A DNA stretch of 35,089 bases from Pseudomonadota bacterium (GCA_021813195.1 JAKALI010000003.1:1-35089), one strand, 5' to 3'. Positions 23,949 through 33,902 are shown, counted from the first letter of the stretch. Numbers and translations are program-made. Notes: generated by a model not told the origin, from the sequence alone.

Positions 23949-25160
23949 ATGCGCGTCGTAACCACCACTCCCGACCTAGCCGAATTGTGCCGCGGCCTGA
24001 GCGAGGCCAGCTTTGTCGCGGTCGACACAGAATTTATGCGTGAGCAGACCTTCTGGCCGCAATTGTGTCTGATCCAAATCGCATCTGATACCATCGAAGC
24101 AATTGTCGATCCGATAGCCAAGGGCCTATCGCTGGATCCATTCTTCGAGCTGATGGCGAACCCACGCGTCACCAAGGTGTTTCACGCTGCGCGCCAGGAC
24201 ATCGAGATCATCTACTCTCGCGCGCGGCTGATCCCCAGCCCGGTTTTTGATACCCAGATCGCCGCGTCGGTGTGCGGTTACGGTGAGAGTGTCAGCTACG
24301 TCAACCTTGTGCGCGATATCACAGGGCAGGACCTCGACAAGTCCTCGCGCTTCACCGACTGGAGCCGTCGCCCGCTCTCAGACAAGCAACTCATCTACGC
24401 GCTTGGCGATGTGACCTATCTGCGGGATGTCTACCGACGGCTGCAGACGGAGTTGGAACAGACCGGCCGAACGTCCTGGGTCGAAGAGGAAATGGCGGAG
24501 CTCATCCAGCCCCAAACCTACGTGACAGAGCCCGAAGATGCCTGGCGGCGGCTCAAAGTGCGCACGCGCAATCGCAAAGCCTTCTCCGTTCTGATCGAAC
24601 TGGCGGCGTGGCGCGAGCGCATGGCCCAGCTGCAGGACGTACCCCGCAGCCGCATTTTGCGCGATGAAGCGCTCTACGATATCGCCAACCAGATGCCGAC
24701 CACACCAGAGCAGCTCGCCAGTCTGCGCACGTTGAGCGATGGTTTCTCGCGTTCGACACGCGCCCGAGAGATCGTCGAAGTGGTCCGTCGCGGATTGGAG
24801 CGCGACGCCTCCACGTTGCCGCAACTCAACCACGCCCGCCCGATTTCGGCAGAGGCCGGAGCGACGGTGGAGTTGCTGAAAGTGCTCTTGAAGGCGGCCG
24901 CCGCACGCCATCGCGTCGCTCCCCGCGTGATCGCCGACATCGAGGATCTTGAGCGCATCGCGGGCGAAGATGAGCCCGACGTCCAGGCTCTCAAAGGCTG
25001 GCGCCGGCAGCTGTTTGGTGAGGATGCATTGCGGCTCAAGCGCGGCCAGCTCGCCCTCACACTCACGCGTGGCGAAGTGATGATCATTCCTGGCAGAGCC
25101 GACGAGCACAACACCTTGGCAGCAGCGGGCGATGACCGCCCCCACGGGTCGCCAGGCTAG
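23949..25160 (+). CDS. rnd: Ribonuclease D
   Basis: This is a 403-residue 3'-5' exoribonuclease that trims tRNA precursors. The DEDDy catalytic residues are seen as VAVDTEFM (Asp26, Glu28), FHAARQDIEII and YALGDVTYLRDVY. A first HRDC domain follows (AWRERMAQLQDVPRSRILRDEALYDIA) and a second helical HRDC-like segment comes next. The ATG at 23949 sits behind GGGGT. The tail is disordered and carries HNTLAAAGDD. The gene is divergent from the CAP-RTX gene and its stop is shared with that of the convergent dnaJ-like gene. Confidence 0.93.
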   Translation: MRVVTTTPDLAELCRGLSEASFVAVDTEFMREQTFWPQLCLIQIASDTIEAIVDPIAKGLSLDPFFELMANPRVTKVFHAARQDIEIIYSRARLIPSPVFDTQIAASVCGYGESVSYVNLVRDITGQDLDKSSRFTDWSRRPLSDKQLIYALGDVTYLRDVYRRLQTELEQTGRTSWVEEEMAELIQPQTYVTEPEDAWRRLKVRTRNRKAFSVLIELAAWRERMAQLQDVPRSRILRDEALYDIANQMPTTPEQLASLRTLSDGFSRSTRAREIVEVVRRGLERDASTLPQLNHARPISAEAGATVELLKVLLKAAAARHRVAPRVIADIEDLERIAGEDEPDVQALKGWRRQLFGEDALRLKRGQLALTLTRGEVMIIPGRADEHNTLAAAGDDRPHGSPG

Positions 25161-26071
25161 ACACCACCGAGTTGTTTTTTACGCCGCCAGTGTTCCATCA
25201 GGCATCGCAACTCGTCATCGATGTCGTCCGGAAGCATAATCTGGACGGTGACCAACAGATCACCGCGCTGCCCGCTTTCGACATCCGGCAAACCTTGTCC
25301 CTTGAGGCGAAAGATACGACCCGACGAGGTTCCTTTGGGTATTGCCACGCTAACCCGCCCGGTGAGCGTCGCGAGTTCGATTTTGCCGCCCAAGATGGCG
25401 TCGTCGAGATCAATCGCTGCAACACAGCTCAAGTTATTGCCGTGGCGCTCGAATTTCGGATGCGGTCTGACCGTGATGTCGATCAGTGCATCCCCCGCCA
25501 TCGTGCTTTGCGGGTCGGGCTCGCCCTCGCCCTTGAGTCTCAGGACCTGGCCGTCGCGCACCCCCACAGGGATTGCGATATCCAGCACGCCGCCACCTGG
25601 AAGCGTGACCCGCCGCACCGGCCCGTTCGCGACATCCTCCAAATCGATTTCCAGGGTGTAACGCCGATCTTGGCCGCGCCTGACGCGCGCCTGCGCACGG
25701 GGACCTGGCTCCGACGCCGTCTTGCGGAAGCCGGAGAAGACTTCGCCGTAGGGGTCTGCGTCAGCAAAAGACTTGGAACCAAAGTGCCAGTCGGCCGGAC
25801 CTGCGGCACCCGGCCGTCCCCGGTGCGCGGCATACTGCGGCTCGCCCTCTGCAGTAATCTCACCGCGATCGTAAGCGCGCCGCTTATCCGTGTCGCCCAA
25901 AATGTCGAAGGCGCGCGTCACCGACTTGAAGCGCTCCTGCGCTGTCTTCGATGGATTAACGTCGGGATGCAGCTCCTTGGCAAGCTGGCGGTAGCGGCGG
26001 CGGATTTCCTCGCCGGTCGCTGAAGGCGATAGGCCCATCACGGCATAGGGATCCTCAGCCATACCCGGCAT
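25157..26071 (-). CDS. DnaJ-class co-chaperone (CbpA-like, without zinc finger)
   Basis: This is a 304-residue type II J-protein. The J domain at residues 5-70 has DPYAVMGLSPSATGEEIRR and the HPD loop in KELHPDVNP that stimulates DnaK. A short Gly-rich linker (HRGRPGAAGPADWHFG) follows, and no CxxCxGxG repeats are present. Two C-terminal beta-barrel domains follow (YTLEIDLEDVANGPVRRVTLPGG; DVESGQRGDLLVTVQI). That layout fits CbpA/DjlA-type proteins rather than DnaJ itself. The ATG at 26071 has GGAG three bases upstream; a second ATG at 26062 is possible. It is the last gene of the leftward polyphosphate series, 13 bases after ppx. Its stop overlaps the rnd stop. Confidence 0.9.
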   Translation of the reverse strand: MPGMAEDPYAVMGLSPSATGEEIRRRYRQLAKELHPDVNPSKTAQERFKSVTRAFDILGDTDKRRAYDRGEITAEGEPQYAAHRGRPGAAGPADWHFGSKSFADADPYGEVFSGFRKTASEPGPRAQARVRRGQDRRYTLEIDLEDVANGPVRRVTLPGGGVLDIAIPVGVRDGQVLRLKGEGEPDPQSTMAGDALIDITVRPHPKFERHGNNLSCVAAIDLDDAILGGKIELATLTGRVSVAIPKGTSSGRIFRLKGQGLPDVESGQRGDLLVTVQIMLPDDIDDELRCLMEHWRRKKQLGGV

Positions 26072-26084
26072 TTTCTCCGTGTGT

Positions 26085-27623
26085 TTAATTGGTCACCCGG
26101 ATTTCCGAGCGCAAGCCGAGCAGCACCGCCAAGGTTTCGAATCGCCGGCGCAGCCGCTCGCCATCGAGATCACCATGCGCTCGCGGCAGCGTCAGCACAA
26201 TGCGCCCAGGCTCATAGGAGAGCGACGTTTCGTCAATGACCTTCGGCATGCCGATGGAAATCATGTGGGCTGTGCGCAAGGCTCCACCGACAATGCGCGC
26301 GCGCTTGATCGTGCGCCGGTCCAGCATACCGGCCAGATTTTGAGGCAACCCCGAAAAATCACTTTTGTCGGCTCCGACATGGCGGAAATAAACACACAAT
26401 CCGAGAAAAACCCGGCCCGCATGATCGACCCCGGTCATGCCGGCATGCGCAATCTTGTCCAGGCTCTGCTCGCCGCGGTAATCGGGATGGCCACGCCAAC
26501 CGATATCGGACAAGAGGCAGGCTGCGTGCCGCAATCGACGCTCTGAAGGCGTTTCGTCCGGACCTGGGTCCTTGAAGATCTGATCCGTCCAATCGCACAA
26601 TTCATAAGCGTGCGCGAGTGAACGCGAACGCTGGCGGGCAAAATCCTCACAGAAGCTTAGAAGCGGATCTTTGACGCGTTCGTGCGCCGGCATCAGGCCA
26701 AACAGCAGGCCTTCGCGCACACCATGCACGGAAAATACAACTTCGCTGGGCTGGAGCTGTTTGAGCAGACGTTCGAGAACGAGCGCGCCATAGGGGAGGA
26801 CCTCGCGCCGCGCGCGGGCAACTTCTTCAATCCCCGGCAAGGATGCGATCTTCTTTGATCGTCGCACGAATTCGCAAAACGAGATGGCCTCGCGGGTCGG
26901 GATGGCATAGCCCTGCATGATGCGCAACGGATACTTCGATTGCGTCATATGCAGCTTCGCCAACGCCCGCCATGTGCCGCCGACGGCGTAGAATTTCCGC
27001 CCCGCGCCCTTGGCCAACCAGTTGATACCAATGATTTGCTCGTCAGCAAAACGCACGGCATCGTCAAGTTTGCCGCGCGCTTGATCCATCAGCCGCAATC
27101 CCCCGAGCGGCAATGTAGCCGCGTCAGTTGTGCCGTCCCCGTTGAGATCGATGAGTTCAAGGCTTCCACCACCAAGATCCCCCGCGAAGCCGTCGGGATC
27201 GACAAATCCCATCCGGATACCCTGGGCCGCAAGAAGGGCCTCGCGCGTGCCGGTTAGGATATCAATGTGGACGCCGCATGCCTCTGCCGCCTTCACAATG
27301 AAGTCCGCGCCATCCGCGGCATCGCGAACGGCAGCCGTCGCAAATGCTTTGAGATTTTTGACTTTGAGGATTCGCGCAATGGACCGAAACCGTCTCAAGG
27401 CTTCGAGCGCGCGCGCGATCGCGTCCGCGCCCAGATGTCCACTGGAGGCAACAGTCCGGCCGAGGCCACACAAGACCTTTTCGTTGAAGAGCGGCGTGGC
27501 TGCACGCACAGCGCCCTCGTAAACAACGAGGCGCACCGAGTTGGAACCGATGTCAATGACACCGAGTGGCTCCAACTCATTCTGTCTCGCACCACCGCCC
27601 ACGATCTGCATCAGACTTGTCAC
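26085..27623 (-). CDS. ppx: Exopolyphosphatase / guanosine pentaphosphatase family (Ppx/GppA)
   Basis: This is a 512-residue ASKHA-fold phosphatase that removes terminal phosphate from polyphosphate or pppGpp. The phosphate-1 motif is VIDIGSNSVRLVVYEG and the phosphate-2 motif is FAGDLGGGSLELIDLNGDG. A C-terminal HD-like helical domain follows, with DIGWRGHPDYRGEQSL. The GTG at 27623 has GGGGG upstream; ATG 27611 is four codons later and lacks a good site. It follows ppk by 13 bases, so synthesis and breakdown of polyphosphate are encoded together. Polyphosphatase is preferred over GppA because of this pairing. Confidence 0.92.
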   Translation of the reverse strand: MTSLMQIVGGGARQNELEPLGVIDIGSNSVRLVVYEGAVRAATPLFNEKVLCGLGRTVASSGHLGADAIARALEALRRFRSIARILKVKNLKAFATAAVRDAADGADFIVKAAEACGVHIDILTGTREALLAAQGIRMGFVDPDGFAGDLGGGSLELIDLNGDGTTDAATLPLGGLRLMDQARGKLDDAVRFADEQIIGINWLAKGAGRKFYAVGGTWRALAKLHMTQSKYPLRIMQGYAIPTREAISFCEFVRRSKKIASLPGIEEVARARREVLPYGALVLERLLKQLQPSEVVFSVHGVREGLLFGLMPAHERVKDPLLSFCEDFARQRSRSLAHAYELCDWTDQIFKDPGPDETPSERRLRHAACLLSDIGWRGHPDYRGEQSLDKIAHAGMTGVDHAGRVFLGLCVYFRHVGADKSDFSGLPQNLAGMLDRRTIKRARIVGGALRTAHMISIGMPKVIDETSLSYEPGRIVLTLPRAHGDLDGERLRRRFETLAVLLGLRSEIRVTN

Positions 27624-27636
27624 GGCGCACCCCCGA

Positions 27637-29883
27637 TCAATCCAGTCGGGTGCCGCTAAAGCGCGGAGGTGAATTCGTTTTGAGCGCCTGACCGCGACCC
27701 GACAAGCTCGGATTCGTCATGAAGTAGCTGTGCGCATTGAACGGTGCCTCGCCTTCGCTGGGCACGATGCGCTCGGCTGATCCATCGGCGAGAATGCGCC
27801 AGCTTTGTTGATTGTCCATGAGATTGGCAACCATGATCTGATTGAGTACCTGTTCATGAACTGTGGGATTGAGAATTGGCGCCAGGGCCTCCACGCGCCG
27901 ATCAAGATTGCGAGGCATCATATCTGCGGAGCTGATGTAAACCGCTGCGCGCGCGGACGGGAGAGGTTCGCCCCTCCCGAAGCAGTAAATCCGCGCGTGC
28001 TCAAGAAAGCGACCGATGATGCTCTTGACGCGGATATTGCTCGACAGCCCTGCAATCCCAGGTCGCAGACAGCACACGCCGCGGCAGACAATATCAATCT
28101 GCACACCCGCTTCGCTCGCATCATAAAGCGCAGTGATGATCTGGGCATCCACGAGCGAGTTCATCTTCATCCAGATGCTGGCTGGCTTGCCTGCGCGGGC
28201 GAATTCCGTCTCTTCGTGGATGTGTGCGAGGATGCGTTGGCGGATCCCGTTCGGGCTCGCCGACATCACCTCCAATTCGCCTGGATCGCCGTATCCGGTT
28301 ACGAAATTCAGAATGCGCGTGACATCGCGCGCAATAACGGCATTACGCGTAAAGAGCGACAAGTCCGTGTAGATCTTTGCCGTTTGCGGATGATAGTTGC
28401 CGGTGCCGATATGACAGTAGGTGGCGAGCTCGGCGCCTTCGCGGCGCACGATGAGACCGAGCTTGGCGTGGGTCTTGAGCTCGATGAACCCATAGACCAC
28501 ATGAACGCCCGCGTTTTCCAAGTCCCGCGCCCAGCGGATATTGGCGGCCTCGTCGAAGCGGGCCTTTAATTCGACGACGGCTGTGACGGTCTTGCCCGCC
28601 TCGACCGCTTCCTTCAGTGCCTGAACGATGGGGCTGTCGCGCGAGGTGCGATAGAGCGTCCACTTGATCGCCATGACGTTGGGGTCGTTGACCGCTTGGC
28701 GCAGAAACTGCACCACGACATCAAAGCTCTCATAGGGGTGATGAACGATGATGTCTTTCTTGGAAATCGCTGCGAAGCAGTCCCCGTTGTATTCGCGAAT
28801 GCGCTCAGGGAAGCGGATATTGAACGGCTTGAACATCAAGTCCGCGCGGTCGGAGACGATCAATTGACTGGCGTCAGCAAGGCCAAGAATACCGTCCTTT
28901 ACAAAGATTGCGTCCTCGCCGACCTCCAATTCCTCCGCCACCAGACGTCGCAGCGACTCCGGCATTCGGCTTTCCAATTCAAGGCGAATGACGTTGCCAC
29001 GGCGCCGACGTTTGAGCAGCGTCTCGAACGAGCGCACCAGGTCCTCCGCTTCCTCTTGCAGCTCAATATCGCTGTCGCGCAGGACCCGGAACGCACCCTG
29101 TGCCATGGGTATGAACCCGGGAAACAATTTCTTCAGGAACATACCGATGAGCTTTTCGATCTGGATGAAGCGCAGTTGCGTGCGATCGACATTCGCGGCC
29201 CTGAGCCGCACGAAACGCTCCAGCTGGCCGGGGATGGGAATGAGCCCGCTGAGCACGCGACTGTCGCCGGGCCGCTGCATTTGCACGGCGATCGTGAGAC
29301 CCTTGTTCAGAATAAAAGGGAATGGGTGCGCGGGGTCGACGGCGATCGGCGTCAAGATTGGAAAAATGTGACTGAGGAACAAATCCAGCAGCCACTGGCG
29401 CTCCTGCTCATCGATCTGATCGGGCTCAATGATATGGAGCCCCTCGGCCGCCAACTCCGTCCTGATCTCGCGCCAGGAGGCCTGTTTGTCGGCAATAAGC
29501 CCTGCCGCAAAGGCATTGATCGCGGCGAGCTGTTCGGCCGGAGTGAGACCGTCTTGGGAGACCGTCGTAACGCCGGCGCCGATCTGGCCATAAATGCCTG
29601 CGACGCGGACCATGTAGAATTCATCAAGGTTGGACGCGGATATGGACAGAAAGCGCAGCCGTTCGAGCAGCGGGTGGTTGCGGTTGCGCGACTCGGCGAG
29701 CACGCGGCGATTGAACTGCAGCCACGACAGTTCGCGATTGTAGAATCGTGCCGGTCCCGTCGGGACATCGGCGGGACCCGCCGCGGACGTTTTGGATGTG
29801 GCCGGTTTCTTCATTCGTCCCTTCGCAGTGACTTCACCCTTCACGGTCGCGCCTTTTGTCGTCGCACCTCTAGCCGTCGCCAT
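27637..29883 (-). CDS. ppk: Polyphosphate kinase 1
   Basis: PPK1 makes inorganic polyphosphate from ATP. From ATG 29883 (GAGGGG upstream) it has 748 residues; an in-frame 29949 start adds 22 residues without family similarity. After a basic Thr/Lys/Ala-rich N-terminal extension of about 35 residues, the N domain opens [18 protein letters not shown]. His472 in [14 protein letters not shown] is the expected autophosphorylation site and [14 protein letters not shown] follows. [16 protein letters not shown] lies in the phosphotransfer domain. The C-terminal region includes [18 protein letters not shown]. It lies between hdaA and ppx in a leftward gene series. Confidence 0.95.
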   Translation of the reverse strand: MATARGATTKGATVKGEVTAKGRMKKPATSKTSAAGPADVPTGPARFYNRELSWLQFNRRVLAESRNRNHPLLERLRFLSISASNLDEFYMVRVAGIYGQIGAGVTTVSQDGLTPAEQLAAINAFAAGLIADKQASWREIRTELAAEGLHIIEPDQIDEQERQWLLDLFLSHIFPILTPIAVDPAHPFPFILNKGLTIAVQMQRPGDSRVLSGLIPIPGQLERFVRLRAANVDRTQLRFIQIEKLIGMFLKKLFPGFIPMAQGAFRVLRDSDIELQEEAEDLVRSFETLLKRRRRGNVIRLELESRMPESLRRLVAEELEVGEDAIFVKDGILGLADASQLIVSDRADLMFKPFNIRFPERIREYNGDCFAAISKKDIIVHHPYESFDVVVQFLRQAVNDPNVMAIKWTLYRTSRDSPIVQALKEAVEAGKTVTAVVELKARFDEAANIRWARDLENAGVHVVYGFIELKTHAKLGLIVRREGAELATYCHIGTGNYHPQTAKIYTDLSLFTRNAVIARDVTRILNFVTGYGDPGELEVMSASPNGIRQRILAHIHEETEFARAGKPASIWMKMNSLVDAQIITALYDASEAGVQIDIVCRGVCCLRPGIAGLSSNIRVKSIIGRFLEHARIYCFGRGEPLPSARAAVYISSADMMPRNLDRRVEALAPILNPTVHEQVLNQIMVANLMDNQQSWRILADGSAERIVPSEGEAPFNAHSYFMTNPSLSGRGQALKTNSPPRFSGTRLD

Positions 29884-29949
29884 ATCCCCGCCCCTCGCTG
29901 CCGATCCGAGCGCGACATAGGCCCCGCCTATGCGACGATCGCATGACAA

Positions 29950-30729
29950 TCAAGGCCCATGATGCGGCCCATCGCCAGGCGTCATGCGCGAAGGTGGCGT
30001 CGCGGCCCCGTCAACGGTGCCGTTTGGATCGGCCGTGCGCCGACCTGTCTCAGACAAGGCTTCGGCAGCGATGGCCCGTGTGACGCGACGCTGACGCGAC
30101 AGGGCGAGGCGATCGCAATGCGCCACGAGCTGCGAGGCCGCTTCGAACGAACGATCCATGTGGAGCGCCAAATGCGCAATCACATGAGGCTCGACCACAA
30201 GCTGACGGTCCGCAAACAATTTGACGAGCAACGCCCGCAAGAGACCATCGTCGGGCGTTGCGATCCTCACCATTGGTAATGCGCGCAACCGAGAGCGCAG
30301 ATCCGGCAAGGCAACGATCAAGTCGCCGGCCGGAAGCCGCGACGTCAGGAGCAGGCTCGCGGCCTTTTCCCGCGCCAGATTGATCAAATGAAAGAGCACA
30401 CGTTCGTTGGAAATGCCCCGGTCGAGATCCTCAATCGCCAGCGCGCCGTTTGCCTCCAGCGCGGCTACGGCGTCCTCGCCCAGACGGTCCGATTTGACTT
30501 CGCTCGCGCCCGCGCGCAGGCGCCACACATTTGCCAAGTGGCTTTTACCGGAGCCAGCAGGTCCCACGACGAGCGTCGCGGGCGCCGACCATCGGGGCCA
30601 CCTGTCGATGAGAGTGACAGCTGCCTCGTTGCTGGCGCTGACCAGAAAATCCTCAGACTGCAGCGCCGCCCGATGAGGCAGCTCGAGGACGAGTTGGCAG
30701 GGTACGGCGGGGTCGTCGGGTGCTTCCAT
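29950..30729 (-). CDS. hdaA: DnaA regulatory inactivator Hda homologue (HdaA)
   Basis: This is a 259-residue AAA+ protein that, with the sliding clamp, promotes hydrolysis of ATP-DnaA to limit replication initiation. A clamp-binding motif QLVLELP lies at 12-18. Walker A GPAGSGKSH is at 56-64 and the Walker B position reads ALAIEDLDRG. The sensor and arginine-finger region includes LPDLRSRLRALP, and the helical lid ends near AIAAEALSETGRR. The ATG at 30729 shares one base with the AI-2E transporter stop (TGATG), after AGAGGG; a GTG one codon upstream is less likely. The C-terminal 25 residues are Pro/Gly-rich and probably disordered. The order hdaA-ppk-ppx is common in Hyphomicrobiales. Confidence 0.9.
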   Translation of the reverse strand: MEAPDDPAVPCQLVLELPHRAALQSEDFLVSASNEAAVTLIDRWPRWSAPATLVVGPAGSGKSHLANVWRLRAGASEVKSDRLGEDAVAALEANGALAIEDLDRGISNERVLFHLINLAREKAASLLLTSRLPAGDLIVALPDLRSRLRALPMVRIATPDDGLLRALLVKLFADRQLVVEPHVIAHLALHMDRSFEAASQLVAHCDRLALSRQRRVTRAIAAEALSETGRRTADPNGTVDGAATPPSRMTPGDGPHHGP

Positions 30730-31823
30730 CACACCCTCTCGATGTGCTCGCGCTCCGTCACCGGATCGTGGCCTTTGTAAACATCGCTCTGAAGATAGAG
30801 CTTCACAGCAAAACGCACCAGAACACCCAAAGCCGCAGCAACGGGGACCGCAACGAGAGTGCCGACGAACCCGAACAAATAACTAAACACGCAGAGAGCC
30901 AGAATGAGCCAGACGGGATGCAGCCCGATTTTGGAACCCACGATCTTCGGCGACAGGAAACCGGCATCGAGCGCCTGCGCGCCGAGAAAGATAGCGACAA
31001 CAGTGCCCAACAAAACGAGATCTGGCCAGGATTGCATCACGGCGAGCACGGAGGCTGTCAACAAACCCGTCGCCCAGCCAACGAACGGGATGAACGATAG
31101 AATTCCTGTTCCCACACCGACGAGGAGGGCATAATCGAGACCGGCAATGCTGAGCGCACTTGAATAGTACAGACCGAGAATGAAACATACGACACCTTGG
31201 CCACGGATGAAGGCGGAGATAGCCTCATCGATCTCGGAGGCGATCGCGCGGATGGTCGCGGCCTGATCCCTCGGCAGCAAGGCATCAATCTTCTGCAACA
31301 TGGCGTGCCAGTCGATCAACACATAGAACATGACAAGCGGCGTCACGAGCGCGACGGCCAGGATCTGAATCATAACTTGCCCGCGGCTCCACAGTTCGCC
31401 CGCGAGCCAACCTGCAAGTCCAGCCCAATTGTCGGCGGCGGTCTTCAGGGCCTCCGCCAAGCCCGATTGAACCTGAGCAAAGCGGTCACCCAACTGCAGC
31501 CTTGCCCAGGCTTCAATCATTGCACCAAGACGCTCAAGATCAGCAGGCAGCGTTCGCGCCAATTCAGCCAATTGGACGGCAAGTACGGGCACGACATAAA
31601 GCACGACCATGGCAAGCGAACCTATCAGACCCGCGACGATCAGGGCTGATCCCGCGATCCGGCCTAGACCTTTGTCGGTTAGCCCATCGACGAGCGGATT
31701 GAAGAAATAAGCGAGCAGCAGACCAAGCACAAAAGGCAACAGCACCTCGCGCAACAGCCCGACGATCACGACGACCGCGATCAGCGCGACCAGCCAAAAC
31801 AGAATATGTCGATCGCTGCGCAT
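30729..31823 (-). CDS. AI-2E family transporter-like membrane protein
   Basis: This is a 364-residue membrane protein with about eight hydrophobic segments. ATG 31823 follows AAGGAG by five bases and is preferred over 31847. The start HILFWLVALIAVVVIVG, the loop PLVDGLTDKGLGR, and the conserved later part (FIRGQGVVCFILGLYYSS, GTGILSFIPFVGWATGL, FLSPKIVGSKIGLHPVW) are typical of the family formerly called PerM/UPF0118. Members have been linked to autoinducer-2 export and to sodium/proton exchange; the substrate here is unknown. The gene is coupled by a one-base overlap to hdaA and follows the pgsA-like gene. Confidence 0.9.
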   Translation of the reverse strand: MRSDRHILFWLVALIAVVVIVGLLREVLLPFVLGLLLAYFFNPLVDGLTDKGLGRIAGSALIVAGLIGSLAMVVLYVVPVLAVQLAELARTLPADLERLGAMIEAWARLQLGDRFAQVQSGLAEALKTAADNWAGLAGWLAGELWSRGQVMIQILAVALVTPLVMFYVLIDWHAMLQKIDALLPRDQAATIRAIASEIDEAISAFIRGQGVVCFILGLYYSSALSIAGLDYALLVGVGTGILSFIPFVGWATGLLTASVLAVMQSWPDLVLLGTVVAIFLGAQALDAGFLSPKIVGSKIGLHPVWLILALCVFSYLFGFVGTLVAVPVAAALGVLVRFAVKLYLQSDVYKGHDPVTEREHIERV

Positions 31824-31912
31824 CTGGGCTCCTTGCCTGTTCTGCATATGGCCATGCGCTCAACTGATCGGCACGCAGCGGAAGTCTAAAGCCCCGGCGT
31901 CGTTCGTGCGGT

Positions 31913-32485
31913 TCAGTCGATCCTCGAAGGCGGGGCCGACATGTGCCGCAGCCACGTATCGAGATAGGCCGCCAGTGAGGCGATCGTCAACGCGCCCGTC
32001 AGAACGATCAACACCAACCGCAGTGTCTCGAGCCCGAGCCCCAGCCCTTCATCTGCGAGGACGGTAGCTGCCAATACGATTTGCGCCGCGGTATTGGCCT
32101 TGCTGACCACAATGGGGCGAATGGTCAGCGGATTGTCCAGCAGCCAAGCGAGGACGACCCCGGCAATGATGAGGATGTCTCGCGAGACCACGGCGATCAC
32201 GAGCCATAGAGGCAGTTTTTCGGCAACGCCGAGCGCTACGAAGATACTCACAATCAGCAGCTTGTCGGCGAGTGGATCGAGATAGGCGCCAAGTTCGGTC
32301 TGCCAACCGAACCGCTTGGCAAGGAAGCCATCGACGGCATCGGAGACACCGGCAACGACGAAGGCGTAGAATGCCAGCAAGGTTTCACCGGAAACGAGCA
32401 GCCAGAAAATGACTGGAACCAATATCACGCGGCCCAACGTGATGACGTTGGGCAGATTGACGGGAAGATCAGACAGATTGCGCAC
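31913..32485 (-). CDS. CDP-alcohol phosphatidyltransferase family protein (PgsA-like)
   Basis: This is a 190-residue integral membrane enzyme. The family motif DG(x)2AxR(x)8G(x)3D(x)3D appears as VDGFLAKRFGW, then GAYLDPLADK, with all four acidic residues present. Several hydrophobic segments flank it (VILVPVIFWLLV, LLAFYAFVVAGV, LPLWLVIAVVSRDILIIAGVVLAWLL). Such enzymes swap CMP in CDP-diacylglycerol for an alcohol, often glycerol-3-phosphate. Short length and PNVITLGRVILVP suit phosphatidylglycerophosphate synthase or a close paralogue; the alcohol is not certain. The GTG start at 32485 has GAGAG upstream. It is upstream of the AI-2E gene in the leftward series. Confidence 0.85.
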   Translation of the reverse strand: MRNLSDLPVNLPNVITLGRVILVPVIFWLLVSGETLLAFYAFVVAGVSDAVDGFLAKRFGWQTELGAYLDPLADKLLIVSIFVALGVAEKLPLWLVIAVVSRDILIIAGVVLAWLLDNPLTIRPIVVSKANTAAQIVLAATVLADEGLGLGLETLRLVLIVLTGALTIASLAAYLDTWLRHMSAPPSRID

Positions 32486-32732
32486 GCGGGCTCTCGATCG
32501 CGAAACTGGACGAAAAGGGAGCCATCGGCCAGCCTCGCCTATCCTGGATTTCAGTTACCTCGCTGCGGTTTAGCGACAAAGGCCTGGCTGGTCGAGAGAC
32601 CGTTAAGCCTGACTGTGACTTGGATCGCCGCAAAATTTGTGGACCCGGTCGGCCGAGCAAACGTTGGCGCTCGCAGCCGAACGCTCGATCGCTGAGTTGT
32701 GGGGTAGGGTCGCTTGACAAATCGTCCCCGTG

Positions 32733-33902
32733 TCAACGGTCCTGCGAGCGCACAATGAGGCGACCCATTTCAGTTTGCATCGTGAGACCATATTGTGACA
32801 GCAGCGACGCGAGCGCCATACCGCCTCCCGGATACTTGAGGCTGACGGCAGCCCGCCCCGCCGTCACGGAACCGATGCGGATGTCATCGATTCCCGGGGC
32901 CTCCAGCAGCACGCGGCGAATCTGATCCCACTCTTGCGTCCCCCGATACACAGCTTCAAATGCGATATCGTCGGCTGGGCCAGATACGCCCGGACCAAGC
33001 GACGGATCTGCGCCAAAAGCCGCGGCAGGATACGCCGAGCCACCTCCGCCCGGATCGTTGATGGCCTTCCAGCGCCCCTCCAGAACCCCAAGCGAGACCA
33101 CGGCAGCCAATTCCAGCGTGTAGGCCAGATCACCGTCCGCGATGCGATAGCTGCGCTGCCATGCAAAGGGCCCCACCGCATCTTCGCCGGCCAGCATCAC
33201 GTGCACGCGGCCGGCAGCACGATCAACGTCCGCGATGGCAACGACGACCCGCTCGCTCGCATAGGTGCCCGCAAGCTGACGAGCCGGATCGCCCGCACCG
33301 TCGTAGAATTGGCGCAAGACGTGAGGTGCTAGCTCCGGCATAAGGGCTCGAACTTGCACGGGTGCGACCGTATTTTCGAGATCGAAACCGGACCAAACGT
33401 TGGCCCAAGTGCCGCTGGCCGCCTTGAATTCCGCGGGACTGCCAGCCGCAGCCTTGCCATCACGGGTAACTGGCACCAGAACGACGCGCGCGGCCTGCGT
33501 GTCGACGTAGGGGACGCCCTGAGCGCGCAGGAATTCGCGCACGGCGTCGGGCTGGAACGAAAAATCGAGCGCGGCGATGTAGGTCGTCGTGGAATTGCGT
33601 TCCGTACGCACGGCCACACCATCGAGCAGACTCGCGGCATCGGCGGCGGCGAGGCGATCGAGAGCGCGGTATGCGGTCACGGGCACGATACGCCGAAAAA
33701 GGGACTTGAGTGCAGCTTTCTGACCCTCGGCAATGGCCTGCTCTTTCGCGGATACCGCGTCCTGAGCCCGAGCCTCGACGGGGAAATTGGCGATCGTATA
33801 GGGTTGGCCCGCTGAGACGGCCGCAGCGTCAACAAAAGCCAGCATTGCGGTGAAGATGGCGATCGCCGATTGTCGGCGTCCGCGCGCGGACAAAACGCTC
33901 AC
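32733..33902 (-). CDS. DUF2066 domain-containing exported protein
   Basis: This is a 389-residue protein. The GTG at 33902 follows AAGGA. Residues 1-32 form a signal peptide (ARGRRQSAIAIFTAMLAFVDAAAVSAG). DUF2066 features include QPYTIANFPVEARAQDAVSAKEQAI, ALKSLFRRIVPVTAY and FSFQPDAVREFLRAQGVPYVD. The function of the family is unknown. In alphaproteobacteria it often lies between purM and a CDP-alcohol phosphatidyltransferase gene near hdaA, as here, so the linkage is conserved but the role is not. A gap of 247 bases to the pgsA-like gene includes a weak inverted repeat (TTGACA at 32714 and TGTCAA at 32731) and no gene. Confidence 0.88.
   Translation of the reverse strand: MSVLSARGRRQSAIAIFTAMLAFVDAAAVSAGQPYTIANFPVEARAQDAVSAKEQAIAEGQKAALKSLFRRIVPVTAYRALDRLAAADAASLLDGVAVRTERNSTTTYIAALDFSFQPDAVREFLRAQGVPYVDTQAARVVLVPVTRDGKAAAGSPAEFKAASGTWANVWSGFDLENTVAPVQVRALMPELAPHVLRQFYDGAGDPARQLAGTYASERVVVAIADVDRAAGRVHVMLAGEDAVGPFAWQRSYRIADGDLAYTLELAAVVSLGVLEGRWKAINDPGGGGSAYPAAAFGADPSLGPGVSGPADDIAFEAVYRGTQEWDQIRRVLLEAPGIDDIRIGSVTAGRAAVSLKYPGGGMALASLLSQYGLTMQTEMGRLIVRSQDR

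Noticed and set aside
28696..29946. A 416-codon plus-strand frame opposite ppk
   Set aside because: It is antisense to a clear PPK1 gene, has Arg/His/Gln-rich shadow composition and no family resemblance. High GC keeps opposite frames open.
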